26,964 nucleotides of DNA, from NCBI GenBank assembly GCA_026419775.2, contig JAOPGA020001119.1, positions 1 to 26,964 on the forward strand, written 5' to 3'. The notes beneath the pieces were generated by a model. That model was not told where the DNA came from and made no database searches. It saw only the letters and a program-made list of their open reading frames with translations. The position numbers were made by a program, and so were the translations under genes. The DNA comes from Acrasis kona. Its lineage: Eukaryota; Heterolobosea; Eutetramitea; Acrasida; Acrasidae. Below, piece after piece: positions 18,339-26,848 of this stretch. Numbering within the stretch: position 1 is the first letter of the stretch; every line of letters begins with the position of its first letter.

Positions 18339-18518
18339 GCAAATTAATTCTGTGAGGGTCATATATATGTGTTTGAACGCTACATTGTACATGCATGAAT
18401 AAAAAACTCTACTTTCTCTATCCGAGAGTATTATTGGTAAATTTACATACTTCACATACTGTATTTTCTTAAATCCTGGAAGGATAGTCGGGTAAATGAA
18501 ATTGATTAACCCTCTGAC

Positions 18519-18529
18519 GTTACCGTAAC
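18519..18529. repeat. 11-bp palindrome inside the piggyBac end
   Basis: GTTAC-C-GTAAC, seven bases after CCC. Subterminal palindromes are common in piggyBac ends and could bind transposase. Confidence 0.5.
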
Positions 18530-18639
18530 AAAATTGCTTCGTCGAATTGAATAATTGTATAAATAAATTTCAATTTAAGACTTGATTCCAAATTGGGACA
18601 ATGCATCCGGATGCTTGAGCACATATAGAATAGAACACG

Positions 18640-19905
18640 TCATGAAAGTAATTTATTGACTACACGCTCTAAACCTTCAATGCTTGTGATTTCTACAAGT
18701 ACATTCTGCATATGTAGTTTTAAGTTAATAAAAAAGTCACTTTCATCTACATTTTCAAATAATTCTTCAATGTTTTGTACTCCTAAGAAAATAAATGAAA
18801 TGTTCTTTGTAGTGTCCTTGTATTTCAGCACCTCAGTAACTATCATGGCATTCTGACTTTTTAATTCACAATCAACAACATAAAAAAGTACACTCTTGTC
18901 CATTTGGTCTTCCTGTGTGGGAACAAATAATACTCTCCAATCTTCTTGTCAGCAATATCAACACATTGCATACAATGGTTGTAAATTGATTGTGCATCCA
19001 AAATCTCCTTGTCATTGTTGATCACTGTTGGTGTTATGAAGTTTGTAATGAAATTGACAAGTTTATTGTCTTCAATAATGATGGCACTGACTGTTCCATC
19101 TGGATCGCTTCTCCATAAATAACCTCTGTTTTTGTTATTGTCCTTTTTGTCTTGCTTTGTCTACAGTTTTGCTTCCTTGGCTAATGGTGAAAACAACCAA
19201 GTAAGTCTGTTGGATCTGACAGTAGAGATGTAATAAATGTTCTTGAACTTTTCAATCACTTCTTTCATTAATGTCAAGCTGCCATAGTAGTTGTCTGTGC
19301 CCAGCAAAAACTTTTTATCTTTTGGGAGTTTCTCAAAGTTGTCTATTACAATAGACACTGTGTCTGTGGCCTGTTAAGATTTTGATCCTCTGTATAATTA
19401 AAAATTGAATGTGTAACTACACTTGTCAACTAATGAAAAATACTTGATTTTTTTTGAAAACAGGGATAAGCCTGATAGTTTATTGGTAGTTTTACAAACC
19501 CCGTCAATAGTTATTGATGAGTTACCTTACACAAAAAATTATATATACAAATCACCGGCTATAGCCTCACTAGGAACGTTATCATTTTGTTTGGGTAACA
19601 ACAATTTAAAACTAATTAGGTCTATACCTGCGGTATTTTACATTTTAAATCCACTTTTCCTTAAAACTTGGACATCATCTCATCAACACTTATAATATTA
19701 TATGGCCTGTAATATTTTTGGAACAACAAGTTGACTCTCTCTTCCAACTACTCTTGGTACTTGATATCAAAATCAGTCTCAATTTCTTGTTTACTCCACT
19801 CTTTGAACTCTTCAAACTTTCCCTTATTCTGACACTCAGTAATTGAACAGGCACATTGCTCATTATAGGCTCTTCTCACCTTTACACACAGGATAAATGT
19901 CTAAC
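18640..19905 (-). pseudogene. Decayed piggyBac transposase (DDE_Tnp_1_7)
   Basis: Open pieces lie at 19161-19358 and 18640-18903, with recognisable but interrupted sequence between and upstream. Upstream sequence reads ERVNLLFQKYYRPYNIISVDE. The continuous frame across 19161-18900 is broken by a TAG after SPLAKEAKL. A shift in a run of T near 18880 separates RKTKW from the terminal helix. The acidic catalytic residues of the SVDE and DNYYGS blocks are still present. Confidence 0.75.
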
Positions 19906-20141
19906 ACATCTCTTATAACAGTTGCTGGATCCAGACCTTGCTGTATATTTGATGTTTTTGTCTTTATGTTGTTGGATACTTTCTTTAAAAGCATTTATAT
20001 AACTGTTAGTTCTGCTTATTAAATTGTGATAATGCACAAAGAACTAAAAGAGCAATTTTATTGGTAGAGGAATAGACAAAAAGCAAAGTTAATTGCTCTT
20101 AAGTGTACCCTTTTGCTTCAAAAAAGTTCTAGTAACCAGGT

Positions 20142-20402
20142 GTGTATTACCTCATAAGCAAAATAGATGATGCAGAGAGGTTATGTAAAGAATGGAAGAA
20201 AGAATATGTGATGCTTTGCAACAACAAGAATATATGCAATTTTCCAAACTTCCACAATGTTCTCCACATGTTTGATCACATTTGGGAGTGGGGACCTCCA
20301 ATATTGTGGTGGACCAGACCATTTGAGGCAAAGTATCGAATTTTCCGCCAATATATACAGAAGTCAAATTACCGTGATCTTGAGCATTGGAGTTGGAGAT
20401 GA
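20142..20402 (+). pseudogene. Fragment of a Tnp2/KDZ-like transposase (C-terminal middle block)
   Basis: The open piece, beginning at a GTG codon and so without a credible start, contains FPNFHNVLHMFDHIWEWGPP followed by WWTRPFEAKYRIFRQYIQ and SNYRD. In Tnp2/KDZ-type transposases this corresponds to the 'KxHxxLHxxxxIxxFGPxxxxWxxxFExxxxxxK' block downstream of the DDE core. It is an isolated fragment with no DDE core around it. It corresponds to the part that is missing from the transposase of the element at 23015-25963, so it may be a piece of a related copy. Stops follow at once (TGA TAA). Confidence 0.55.
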
Positions 20403-20410
20403 TAATGCAG

Positions 20411-20550
20411 ACTGGTATTTTCCGTCACGTCTGTGGGCGAAGGATTTTTTTGCTCACTCGTGCGTCACTCTTTCGGACTTCGTTCCGCTCCGCTCCACTC
20501 AATCCTCACTCGTTCCGCACTCGTTCGCAAAAAAATCCTGAGCAACCAGT
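20411..20550. repeat. Inverted-repeat island with GC-richer core
   Basis: AGGATTTTTTTGC (20441-20453) and GCAAAAAAATCCT (20527-20539) are perfect 13-bp inverted repeats, with outer arms ACTGGT/ACCAGT (20411-20416 and 20545-20550). The 73-bp loop is unlike the surroundings: it is C-rich and repetitive (CACTCGT, CCGCTCCGCTCC). It could be a small MITE-like insertion or a structured transposon end. Confidence 0.55.
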
Positions 20551-20583
20551 GAACAGAAAACAGCTGTCCTGTACGATTAATAA

Positions 20584-21750
20584 ATGAGTGATTTTCCTTT
20601 TAGACACGAGTATTATCTTTCAAAACAAGTATATGTTCCTAAAAACAAAAAGGATCAAGAAAAAGATATACAAGACAATGCTTTCCAGGAAATGATTCAA
20701 ATTAGATATCCTAACACCTTTCAAAATGTTAAATTTGGCCCTCTTATTGCTTCTGTACAACAAGTACCACAACAAGTACCAACACAAGTACCACAACCAC
20801 AACAAGCACCACTACAAGCACTTCCAATCCACATTTATCAGGCCACAGCTAAGAGCTCAAATTCTTATACATCTCCCACCACAACTAGGATTATAGTTGA
20901 TACAACCACAACCACAAACCATACCTGAAAACAAGCAACCAGAGAAGGTTTTAAAGCGTAAGCGTGGACAACCCACAGAGGCTGATAAAGAAAAATGGTG
21001 AGTGAAAACGATACTGAGCAAGAGTTGGACGTAGAAGGTGTTGTGGATGGGAGATTTAAGCTATTTAGTATTTGTCCTTATCAACTTTTCATGCGCTATA
21101 GAGATGCTTGTATTGCAGGAGTGGATGGTGGTGTTTTAAAAGGAAGGGTATGGAGGCATTTTGTACCTCGTAAAGATGGAGGTTATTATAGCGAGAATAA
21201 GCAGATAGGTATCAATGTAGTTCGAAATGTATTTAAAGAAACATTAATACAATATAAGAAGTTTCTACCCGTTGATGTACAAGAGGAAATCAACAGCGGA
21301 AAACTAAGTGAAGGCAGAAGGATTCAACTTGGGGACAATGCTGGTAGAGCAAAAATTGGGATTGGTCGTTATACAAGTCATTCTGGTCGTCATTCATTGG
21401 GAACATTTATGGCAGCAGATGGTTTTACTGCTCTAGAAATACAATCGATGCTTCGACACAAGAACACATCAACATCTCAAGTGTACATTGATTCGGAAAA
21501 GAATGTTCGTGAAAAAGTTTCGAAAAAAGTAGCGTTAGCATTGCAAAAAGAAAATCCGTTCACAGACAGAGTGGCATCAAAACAACCAACCGAAAAAGTT
21601 ATTACTGACGAGAACGAATCTGACAAAGATGAAGTTGATGTTAGAAATGTTGCGTCAGAACAGCCGGAGATTGAGGAAAATGCACATATTTCTTCAAGTG
21701 GGAAGAAAATCATTTTTAATAATCGTCATTTTCATAATGTAAAGTTCTGA
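20584..21750 (+). mobile_element. Tyrosine-recombinase element (Crypton-like), broken
   Basis: Parts in order: a start region (MSDFPFRHEYYLSKQV, 20584), a Gln/Pro-rich linker (20750-20910), an AT-hook (KRKRGQP, about 20956-20976), and an open frame 20995-21750 with the C-terminal half of a tyrosine-recombinase domain. The last carries YTSHSGRHSLGTFMAADG (catalytic H-x-x-R), MLRHKNTSTSQVYIDS (second His region and nucleophile Tyr), and QIGINVVRN. A charged tail follows. The absence of any reverse-transcriptase sequence favours a Crypton DNA transposon over a DIRS/Ngaro-type element, but this cannot be settled from one window. The element is treated as a fossil: it is broken and its first part is missing. 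Confidence 0.6.
20995..21750 (+). CDS. Tyrosine recombinase catalytic half (partial)
   Basis: This is an intact open frame of 251 codons encoding the C-terminal catalytic region of a phage-integrase-fold recombinase. Visible are a CPYQLFMRYRDA helix, GRVWRHFVPRKDGGYY, NKQIGINVVRNVFKE, the H-S-G-R-H-S block, and the terminal Y-I-D block. A Lys/Glu-rich tail (about residues 195-251) follows. The family cuts and rejoins DNA through a 3'-phosphotyrosine. Confidence 0.6.
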   Translation: MVSENDTEQELDVEGVVDGRFKLFSICPYQLFMRYRDACIAGVDGGVLKGRVWRHFVPRKDGGYYSENKQIGINVVRNVFKETLIQYKKFLPVDVQEEINSGKLSEGRRIQLGDNAGRAKIGIGRYTSHSGRHSLGTFMAADGFTALEIQSMLRHKNTSTSQVYIDSEKNVREKVSKKVALALQKENPFTDRVASKQPTEKVITDENESDKDEVDVRNVASEQPEIEENAHISSSGKKIIFNNRHFHNVKF

Positions 21751-22040
21751 TTTACAATAAAGTTCTATAATCCAAGTTCGAATCCATGGTTTGTACAGGC
21801 AAAGATTCCTTTTTTCAACCAATAGATTAATTGCAGAAAATGGCCGCATCGTGTGAGGCCTTTTTCCAACCAACAAAATGTTGAGTGCGGAGCCAAAACG
21901 CAATTGTAGTTTACCAAAATTTTCTCCAAATATGGGTTTTACAACAAGAAGAGTGAAGGACAATGAGATACCTGTATCCTTTGTGCTATCCAGAAAGAAA
22001 ACAATTCAATATCAAATACACAATTAAAGAGGGCGACAAT
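21751..22040. other. Non-coding stretch between element remnants
   Basis: There are no convincing genes. Two similar stretches, TTTTTTCAACCAATAG (about 21810) and TTTTTCCAACCAACAA (about 21862), look like a short imperfect direct repeat. A GTTCGAATCC string at about 21776 resembles a tRNA B box, but no tRNA fold surrounds it. Confidence 0.35.
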
Positions 22041-22900
22041 GTTATGTATCGGTTAGGGTTTATCTATTCCTTTTAACATTACCCGAGTGCATCAGAAAAG
22101 AAATCAACAAGAAGATGGCTCCAGTACCTAACTATCCGCATGTACAATGGACCATTAACGACATGATTGACTTTGTGGCAGTGTGGATGAAACCACAAGA
22201 AGAAAATGTTTATGAGAAAAGGAAGCCAGATGTAAGGGCACAGAAGGAGAATTAGGGAAAGAGTTACAGGAGATTTAGCTTAACAAGGCGTATTAAATCC
22301 AAGAAGAAGAAGGCATTTATTGAGAAGGCCAAAAAGAGAATCTTACATTGCTGGAAGTGCAACAAGAAAGCACTTGCAAGTGAGAGAGGGCATCTACAAC
22401 CAGATTGCAAAGGACCAGAGAGCAGTACTGTCAAGGAGAACAAGTACAAACCCAATTTTAAGACGAAGAGGGACAATTTGGAGAAAGAAAAGGAGTAAAA
22501 AGAAGTTTAAGGTCAACAAGATTTCATTGTTTGAATTCTCGAAAGAGAAATCTAATAAAGATGANGATGAGGTCATGATTGAAGACAATCCTATCTTTAA
22601 TTCAAATGATGAACTTGAAGATATTGGAAAGGTTTAAGTAAAGGCCATAGAAGAAGAAGAACCTACTGAATCTTTAAAAATAAATAAGATTATGATTGAG
22701 ACTCCAGTTTCAAAGGATTTGACAGACAAGGAGGTAGAAGAAGAGGAAGAGAATCAGGAGTTGTTATACAAGAAGTTACAATACAAAGAGTATCTATCAA
22801 GGCACTTATAGATAAAGGAGCTCAAGTCAGTGCAATTAGTCAAAGATTCTTAGAGCACAGTAATAGAGTTTCAAAATACTTGATATATGAATATTAGTTA
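22040..22900 (+). mobile_element. Old Gag-protease remnant of an LTR-type retroelement
   Basis: Translated pieces resemble a retroelement Gag. A helical segment lies at about 22090-22240 (INKKMAPVPNYPHVQWTIND). A CCHC zinc knuckle lies at about 22345-22410 (CWKC ... GHLQPDC) with basic flanks. A short aspartic-protease-like segment follows at about 22795-22850 (GAQVSAISQRFLEH). The family is Ty3/gypsy-like or a relative. No reverse transcriptase, integrase or long terminal repeat was identified. It is clearly broken, with several breaks, and looks old. Confidence 0.55.
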
Positions 22901-23014
22901 AAAATATATTGACAGCTTAACAAGTGTTACTTTACTCTAGTGTCTTTATTATTTTACATCATTTTTTAAGCTAGCCTATTGTAAACCCTTTACAAATATA
23001 ATTCTATCTATGGA

Positions 23015-23185
23015 CCCTAGCAACAATTTACTTTCTGGTAGAATAAATTTGGGGCCTCGAGATATTTTATCAGGATTTTACAATAAAGAAAGCCTTAAAT
23101 TGAGATTATTCTAGAATAAATGACGGCAATAAATGGTAGAATAATTGTACAATAATTTCGAAGCAGATATTTTGAATTTATTCTA
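23015..23185 (+). repeat. Left terminal region of the 2.95-kb transposon
   Basis: CCCTAGCAACAAT at 23015-23027; TAGAATAAAT at 23039-23048 and 23112-23121; palindrome ATTGTACAAT at 23144-23153; inverted motif ATTTATTCTA at 23176-23185. Confidence 0.8.
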
Positions 23186-23211
23186 ACATAAATATTCATA
23201 TATTTCAGTGA

Positions 23212-24845
23212 TCAGTAGAATATTGGGATAGTATGTGCCGCTGTTCTGTTTGCTCGATTATCGCCATCAACTCCGTAAATAATAGGGTTTTTCACATGAT
23301 TCAAACCTACCAGCCTTCTGATTTGTGATAAATTAACAACATTCATCGTTTTAGATGGTGTTGATCTATTCACAGGATATTTTCCAAGACTATGAACACC
23401 AATTTTATCATACAACCTTACTACAGCAAAACCGTACTCGTTAATGAGTACAAACGCTTCTAATTGAGCGATTTGTAGTTCGTCCTCAAACATTACTTCA
23501 GTATTATATGAGAACTTCACATTGGTTTTGTAACGAACTGTGTGATACATAATTCCATTAATCGACGCCCTTATGTAACACTGAACTTGGTCTGGATCAA
23601 CATCTTCAAAAAGAGATTCTATCTGTCTCTCATTAAGAATTGGCCTCAATGCATCTGTTTTGGTGTTAACAGCATCCATTACTCTAACAAAACATGAAGA
23701 AGATTTGCGTGTTAACATTGTCACTGGTGACGTCTTCAATTCAGACGCATGGATAACAAATGCATCTTTTCTGGAAAGGTCTTAAGACATGTTGGTATGA
23801 GATATTTTGGTAGTTCGCGCATGTTTGTTGGAATGCTAAGAACCCTGATCAATATAGGCCAGCAATCCTTAACTGTAGACTTTGACATGGCCAGTCCGTC
23901 AAAAGCCATACTGACAAAAACACTAAATATATCTGAGGAATATCCCCCAATGATCTTCCTTGANTCAATGCCATCATACCAGTCTCTAATCACGGAACTG
24001 TCCTCCTCTATATCCTTCAACATCTTCTCCCTAAAGGAATGGATAGACTTCGCAAAATTCTCATCTCCTGACATCAATATTGAGAATACATTGGTGAAAG
24101 GTGTGTACAGCATAATACTCTTATCTCCGTCATGTTTGCATGCTGGACAAACAGTTTCTTTGCTCACAGTTTTAGTCCACGTGTATCTTTGACAAATACA
24201 AGTGCTGAGTTCAAACGTTTTCAAGCCAAACTCCTTCATCTTCTTTTTGATGGTGTCCATCTTGAGCGGTACCCTCAGTCCAAGCGAATGAAGCAGCAGC
24301 AACATTGATTCAATAACAGGATCACATACACAGTGCTTCCTCTGAAGCGCAAGAAGAAAGAGCACAAGATGAATCATTGTAACTTTGTTTAGCACAGTTC
24401 TCTTCCAAAACTTGGATAGTTTGTGCTGTGTCTTATGTGTATTTTTAAAGTAGTCTTCAAAAAAGAACTCCCATTCCTCTTTATGCTCTCGTGGGTCGAA
24501 ATTGTCAAATATTTCATCATTGTCCTGTTCTTCATGATAAAGTTCATCGTCATCATCAAATCGCAAAAACATTTCATCTTCTTCATCCTCATCTTCTTCG
24601 TCGTCTTCGTCGTCTTCAAAAGCATCCTCATCATCCACATTTTCATCAACACCAAAATTGGGGAGAACATTGTTCTGTTCGTTCTCGTCTTCGTCTTCGG
24701 ATTCAAACCCTCCAATCTTGTTGTGAATGTTTTGTTCGCATTCAATTAATTGATTGTTGAGAGCATCTTGTTGTTGCTTTAGCGTTCTGTGCCTATAGTA
24801 TGTTGTCTTGGACACTACTTTGTTGGTTAGTGGGCTCCTGTACAC
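23212..24845 (-). pseudogene. Tnp2/KDZ-like DDE transposase with internal gap
   Basis: The first frame (24845-23736) starts inside a region like YRSPLTNKVVSKTTYYRHR, the Cys/His-type N-terminus of such transposases. No in-frame ATG is visible, and a CCAG just before suggests a 3' splice site or a lost start. An acidic tract (about residues 50-110, nearly all D/E) follows. Next come helices, a zinc-binding-like block (CICQRYTW ... CPAC), and the core segment FVSMAFDGLAMSKSTVKDCWPILIRVL with the first catalytic-type Asp. It ends at KTFPEKMHLLSMRLN. The second frame (23739-23212) resumes with the family's C-terminal domain (CYIRASINGIMYHTVRY, AFVLINEYGFAVVRLY). The 'WGPxxxWWxxxFExK' middle expected between them is absent. 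An N lies at 23964. Confidence 0.65.
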
Positions 24846-24986
24846 CTGGCATTTTTTTGTTTATCTCAAGTTCATAATTTTGTAATTCTAGTTCTCGTTG
24901 ACCAAAATTAATAATCACCCAAACGATGGAAGAACGGAACAGATAAATAGCCATTGGTTTTTCTTCTAAGGTAAAAAATCAAACAA

Positions 24987-25822
24987 ATGGCAGAACTCAT
25001 CACTACAGACAACAACAAATCGACTCAAGAGCCTGGAAAAGGTGAAGATGCCAAGCTCATCGAGATCTTGCGGTCGGTTATGCAACAACAAAAGAAGGAA
25101 GTAACGACGAGTCAGAAGGGTCCTCAAGAACAAATCCTAATTTTGCCATTTTTGAGTGTCTCCTTTTGCGCTACTGTAACATTTCAAATGGATTTGTCCA
25201 ACAGCCTTTTCTCCCAGAACTCATCGAACATGCAAGGAGAATCAGCCCACAAGTTACCGTGAAGCAACTTGGAGTGTACTTCTCGAGCATTTTAAGGAAA
25301 GTCTCCTCGACGGTCAATGTGGATCAGGACAGCATTAACAAATTAACTCAGGATGGGCAAAGGTTTCACAAATCATTTTTTGACGAACAGTATGGATTCC
25401 ATCTTGTGTATGTGGACTGTAAAATCCGTGAACTCTTTGAACTAATTCCCCCCTGCGAGGATTATAAGAAGCAGTGCGACAGCTTTACAAATAGGGTAAG
25501 TTATTATCAAAAGTGAACAATTAACACAATCAAGGAGAAAAAGCGCGGACGACCTTCAACATCTGAGGATGAAAACGCCACTCAACCTAAGAAGAAGAAA
25601 ACAGCGAAATCTACTCCAAAATAGGCTAAAAAGAATGTCTTTGCAACCAAAAGCAGTGAAGACGAGGACGAGGAAGAGGATGAAGAAATAGAGGATAGCC
25701 AAGAGACCGAGAACACTCCAAAGAAAACTTCAAAAAAAAAGAGTTCAGGGGAAGATGAACAAGAAGCGAGCAAAACCTCAGGTCAGAACAAAGCAAAGAG
25801 TGCTCCAAAAATCAGGAAGAAA
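24987..25822 (+). pseudogene. Accessory AT-hook protein of the transposon, interrupted
   Basis: The ATG at 24987 begins a short frame (MAELITTDNNKSTQEPGKGED ...). Between about 25080 and 25140 the coding signal moves to another frame (NPNFAIFECLLLRYC ... HLVYVDCKIRELFELIPP), running to about 25495. A likely 42-nt intron (GTAAGT...ATCAAG, 25498-25539) then leads to EKKRGRPSTSED, an AT-hook (K-R-G-R-P) that binds the minor groove of AT-rich DNA. A TAG at 25623 is followed by about 66 further open codons of Lys/Glu/Ser-rich sequence in the same frame, ending at TAG 25822-25824. It probably helped the transposase bind the AT-rich ends. I recognise no named family for the central domain. Confidence 0.55.
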
Positions 25823-25845
25823 TAGGGTAGTTGAAAGAAATATTC

Positions 25846-25963
25846 TAGAATAAATCGATTTTCTCTAACATATTGTACAATATTTGTGTCATTTATTCTA
25901 GAAAACAGTGGGTTAGTCCCATTTTCCCGATTTATTCTACAATAAATAAAATTGTTGCTAGGG
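25846..25963 (-). repeat. Right terminal region of the 2.95-kb transposon
   Basis: Read from the right end inwards: the terminal repeat (25951-25963); TAGAATAAAT at 25939-25930 and 25900-25891; palindrome ATTGTACAAT at 25872-25881; and the opposite-strand motif at 25846-25855. Order and orientation mirror the left end, with shorter spacing. Confidence 0.8.
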
Positions 25964-26110
25964 GAGTTAGAAGGGAAATCTCTGAGAGAGGCCCTAAATG
26001 CGCCGAAGAACAAACAAATGAACGCTGTATTGGCAAACAAAATTGAGATGACACCAGAATCTTTGAGGGGCAAAAAGAGGAAAGAGATTCCAACGACAAG
26101 TACAGTATTA
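25964..26110 (+). other. Orphan coding-like tail outside the transposon's right end
   Basis: Directly after the right terminus, an open frame of about 48 codons (ELEGKSLREALNAPK ... LRGKKRKEIPTTSTVL) ends in TAG at 26108-26110. It is lysine-rich and has no start of its own, so it looks like the end of an older gene or element interrupted by the insertion. The corresponding upstream part was not found on the left side. Confidence 0.35.
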
Positions 26111-26269
26111 TAGCTAAAAAGGCCAAAAGCGGATAACAACAATTATTCTGGGGGAAGAACCCTGACTTATGTATAACTAAATTAATCCTGGAGTATTTTG
26201 CATTGTATTAGCCTAAATAAGGATGCCTTTCAACTTTCATTTCAACTTTCAATATTCAATTGATCTGAG

Positions 26270-26848
26270 ATGACATCCCCACCCTTAACACCAACTTGGC
26301 AATCACATACAGCACCTTCCGGTCAAAATGAGCCATCGTCTCCCATTCAACAGTCTTTACTGGATCAATCAATGTCTCCTAAAATAAAGCAAGGTTATAA
26401 AGTATGCCCCGTATGCGAGAAGCAATATTCTAGACTAAGCAAGTTACGTGGACATTTTTCGAAGCAACATCCTAAAAAGAAAGAGGAAGATTACCCTGGT
26501 AGTTTTTGANATAATAGAAAAAGAGTCAAGTCGGCAACTCCAAAGAGAAATGTGAAGGCGAAGCAATCAGAGGGTCAAGAGCAGCAGACATCCACACTAC
26601 ATAACATTGAGTATGAGTTTGTATCAGATAGCCGCACTCCATCAAATCCTATTTGTAATTTGGATTTTAATAGTGATCAAACAAAAGACACAACAAAGCC
26701 TCTTTTTCATGAACTTAAATTCCATCATTTTGGGCAAGAATCCTCTGATCCATATAACTCTTTATATGACTTTTCCAACATGTCATCTGCTAATAAAAAA
26801 ATTTTACATGCTGCTGTTGAAATTATAAATACCGATATGAAATTATAA
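26270..26848 (+). pseudogene. C2H2 zinc-finger ORF, interrupted, unknown
   Basis: The ATG at 26270 opens a frame with a Ser/Pro/Gln-rich start. One C2H2 finger (C-PV-C ... H-FSKQ-H, residues about 46-66) is followed by a Lys/Glu stretch. A TGA at 26507-26509 stands next to the ambiguous base N at 26510. The same frame then continues to a TAA at 26846-26848 (NIEYEFVSDSRTPSNPICNL ... HAAVEIINTDMKL) and beyond it, open to the window edge (HFPDFDIDMLITNGPSSLHY). This looks like one protein interrupted by stops. It may be the N-terminal part of another transposase copy, since C2H2 N-termini occur in such families, but a decayed host gene is possible. Confidence 0.5.

Larger units (their letters stand above)
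18506..19990 (-). mobile_element. Broken piggyBac-type DNA transposon copy
   Basis: One end is visible at 18506-18512 as TTAA followed by CCC, the piggyBac target and terminus, with an 11-bp palindrome GTTAC-C-GTAAC just inside (18519-18529). The transposase reads leftwards from about 19905 to 18640. IISVDEMMSKF corresponds to the family's 'SxDExMxxFKG' block. DNYYGSLTLMKEV and YYISTVRSNR correspond to 'DNxYTS ... GTxRxNR'. RGYLWRSDPDGTVSAIII is followed by SIYNHCMQCVDIADKK ('YNxxMxGVDxxD') and RKTKWTRV, and the end reads FYVVDCELKSQNAMIV. The reading frame contains several stops (all TAA or TAG where checked) and at least two frameshifts, so it is inactive. The opposite terminus (GGG-TTAA) was not found before the next element. 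The left boundary in sequence order of the 5' end, about 19990-20140, is uncertain. Confidence 0.8.
23015..25963. mobile_element. 2.95-kb DNA transposon with mirrored terminal architecture
   Basis: The ends are CCCTAGCAACAAT (23015-23027) and its reverse complement ATTGTTGCTAGGG (25951-25963). Similarity extends imperfectly to about 34 bp. Inside, both ends carry the same ordered sites: TAGAATAAAT, TAGAATAAAT, ATTGTACAAT, then TAGAATAAAT inverted. The interior holds a transposase gene on the - strand (23212-24845) and an accessory gene on the + strand (24987-25822), which diverge from about 24846-24986. No target-site duplication is obvious. The transposase places it near the Tnp2/KDZ groups. 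It appears inactive because both genes are interrupted and the transposase lacks its middle. Confidence 0.75.

Noticed and set aside
19423-19695. A + strand ORF of 90 codons with hydrophobic stretches
   Set aside because: It is antisense to the piggyBac transposase remnant and shows no motif of its own.
18640-19905. Possible stop-codon reassignment, because in-frame stops in the piggyBac remnant seemed to be only TAA and TAG
   Set aside because: On re-reading, the coding signal also changes frame more than once, and the stops do not fall consistently at one amino acid. Host genes use TAA and TGA as ordinary stops. AT-rich decay explains the bias.
21768-21800. A tRNA B-box-like string (GTTCGAATCC)
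   Set aside because: The flanking bases do not pair as a T-arm, and no A box, anticodon arm or acceptor stem is found at the right spacing.
24423-24760. Two + strand ORFs rich in Phe/Ile/Val or His/Arg
   Set aside because: They are shadows of the acidic GAT/GAA tract of the - strand transposase.
25620-25822. TAG read through as a sense codon in the AT-hook gene
   Set aside because: The sequence after the stop is low-complexity Lys/Glu-rich and the gene already has another frame break, so simple decay is more likely.
23000-25980. A target-site duplication flanking the 2.95-kb transposon
   Set aside because: The flanks (TCTATGGA on the left, GAGTTAGA on the right) share no direct repeat, so none is claimed.
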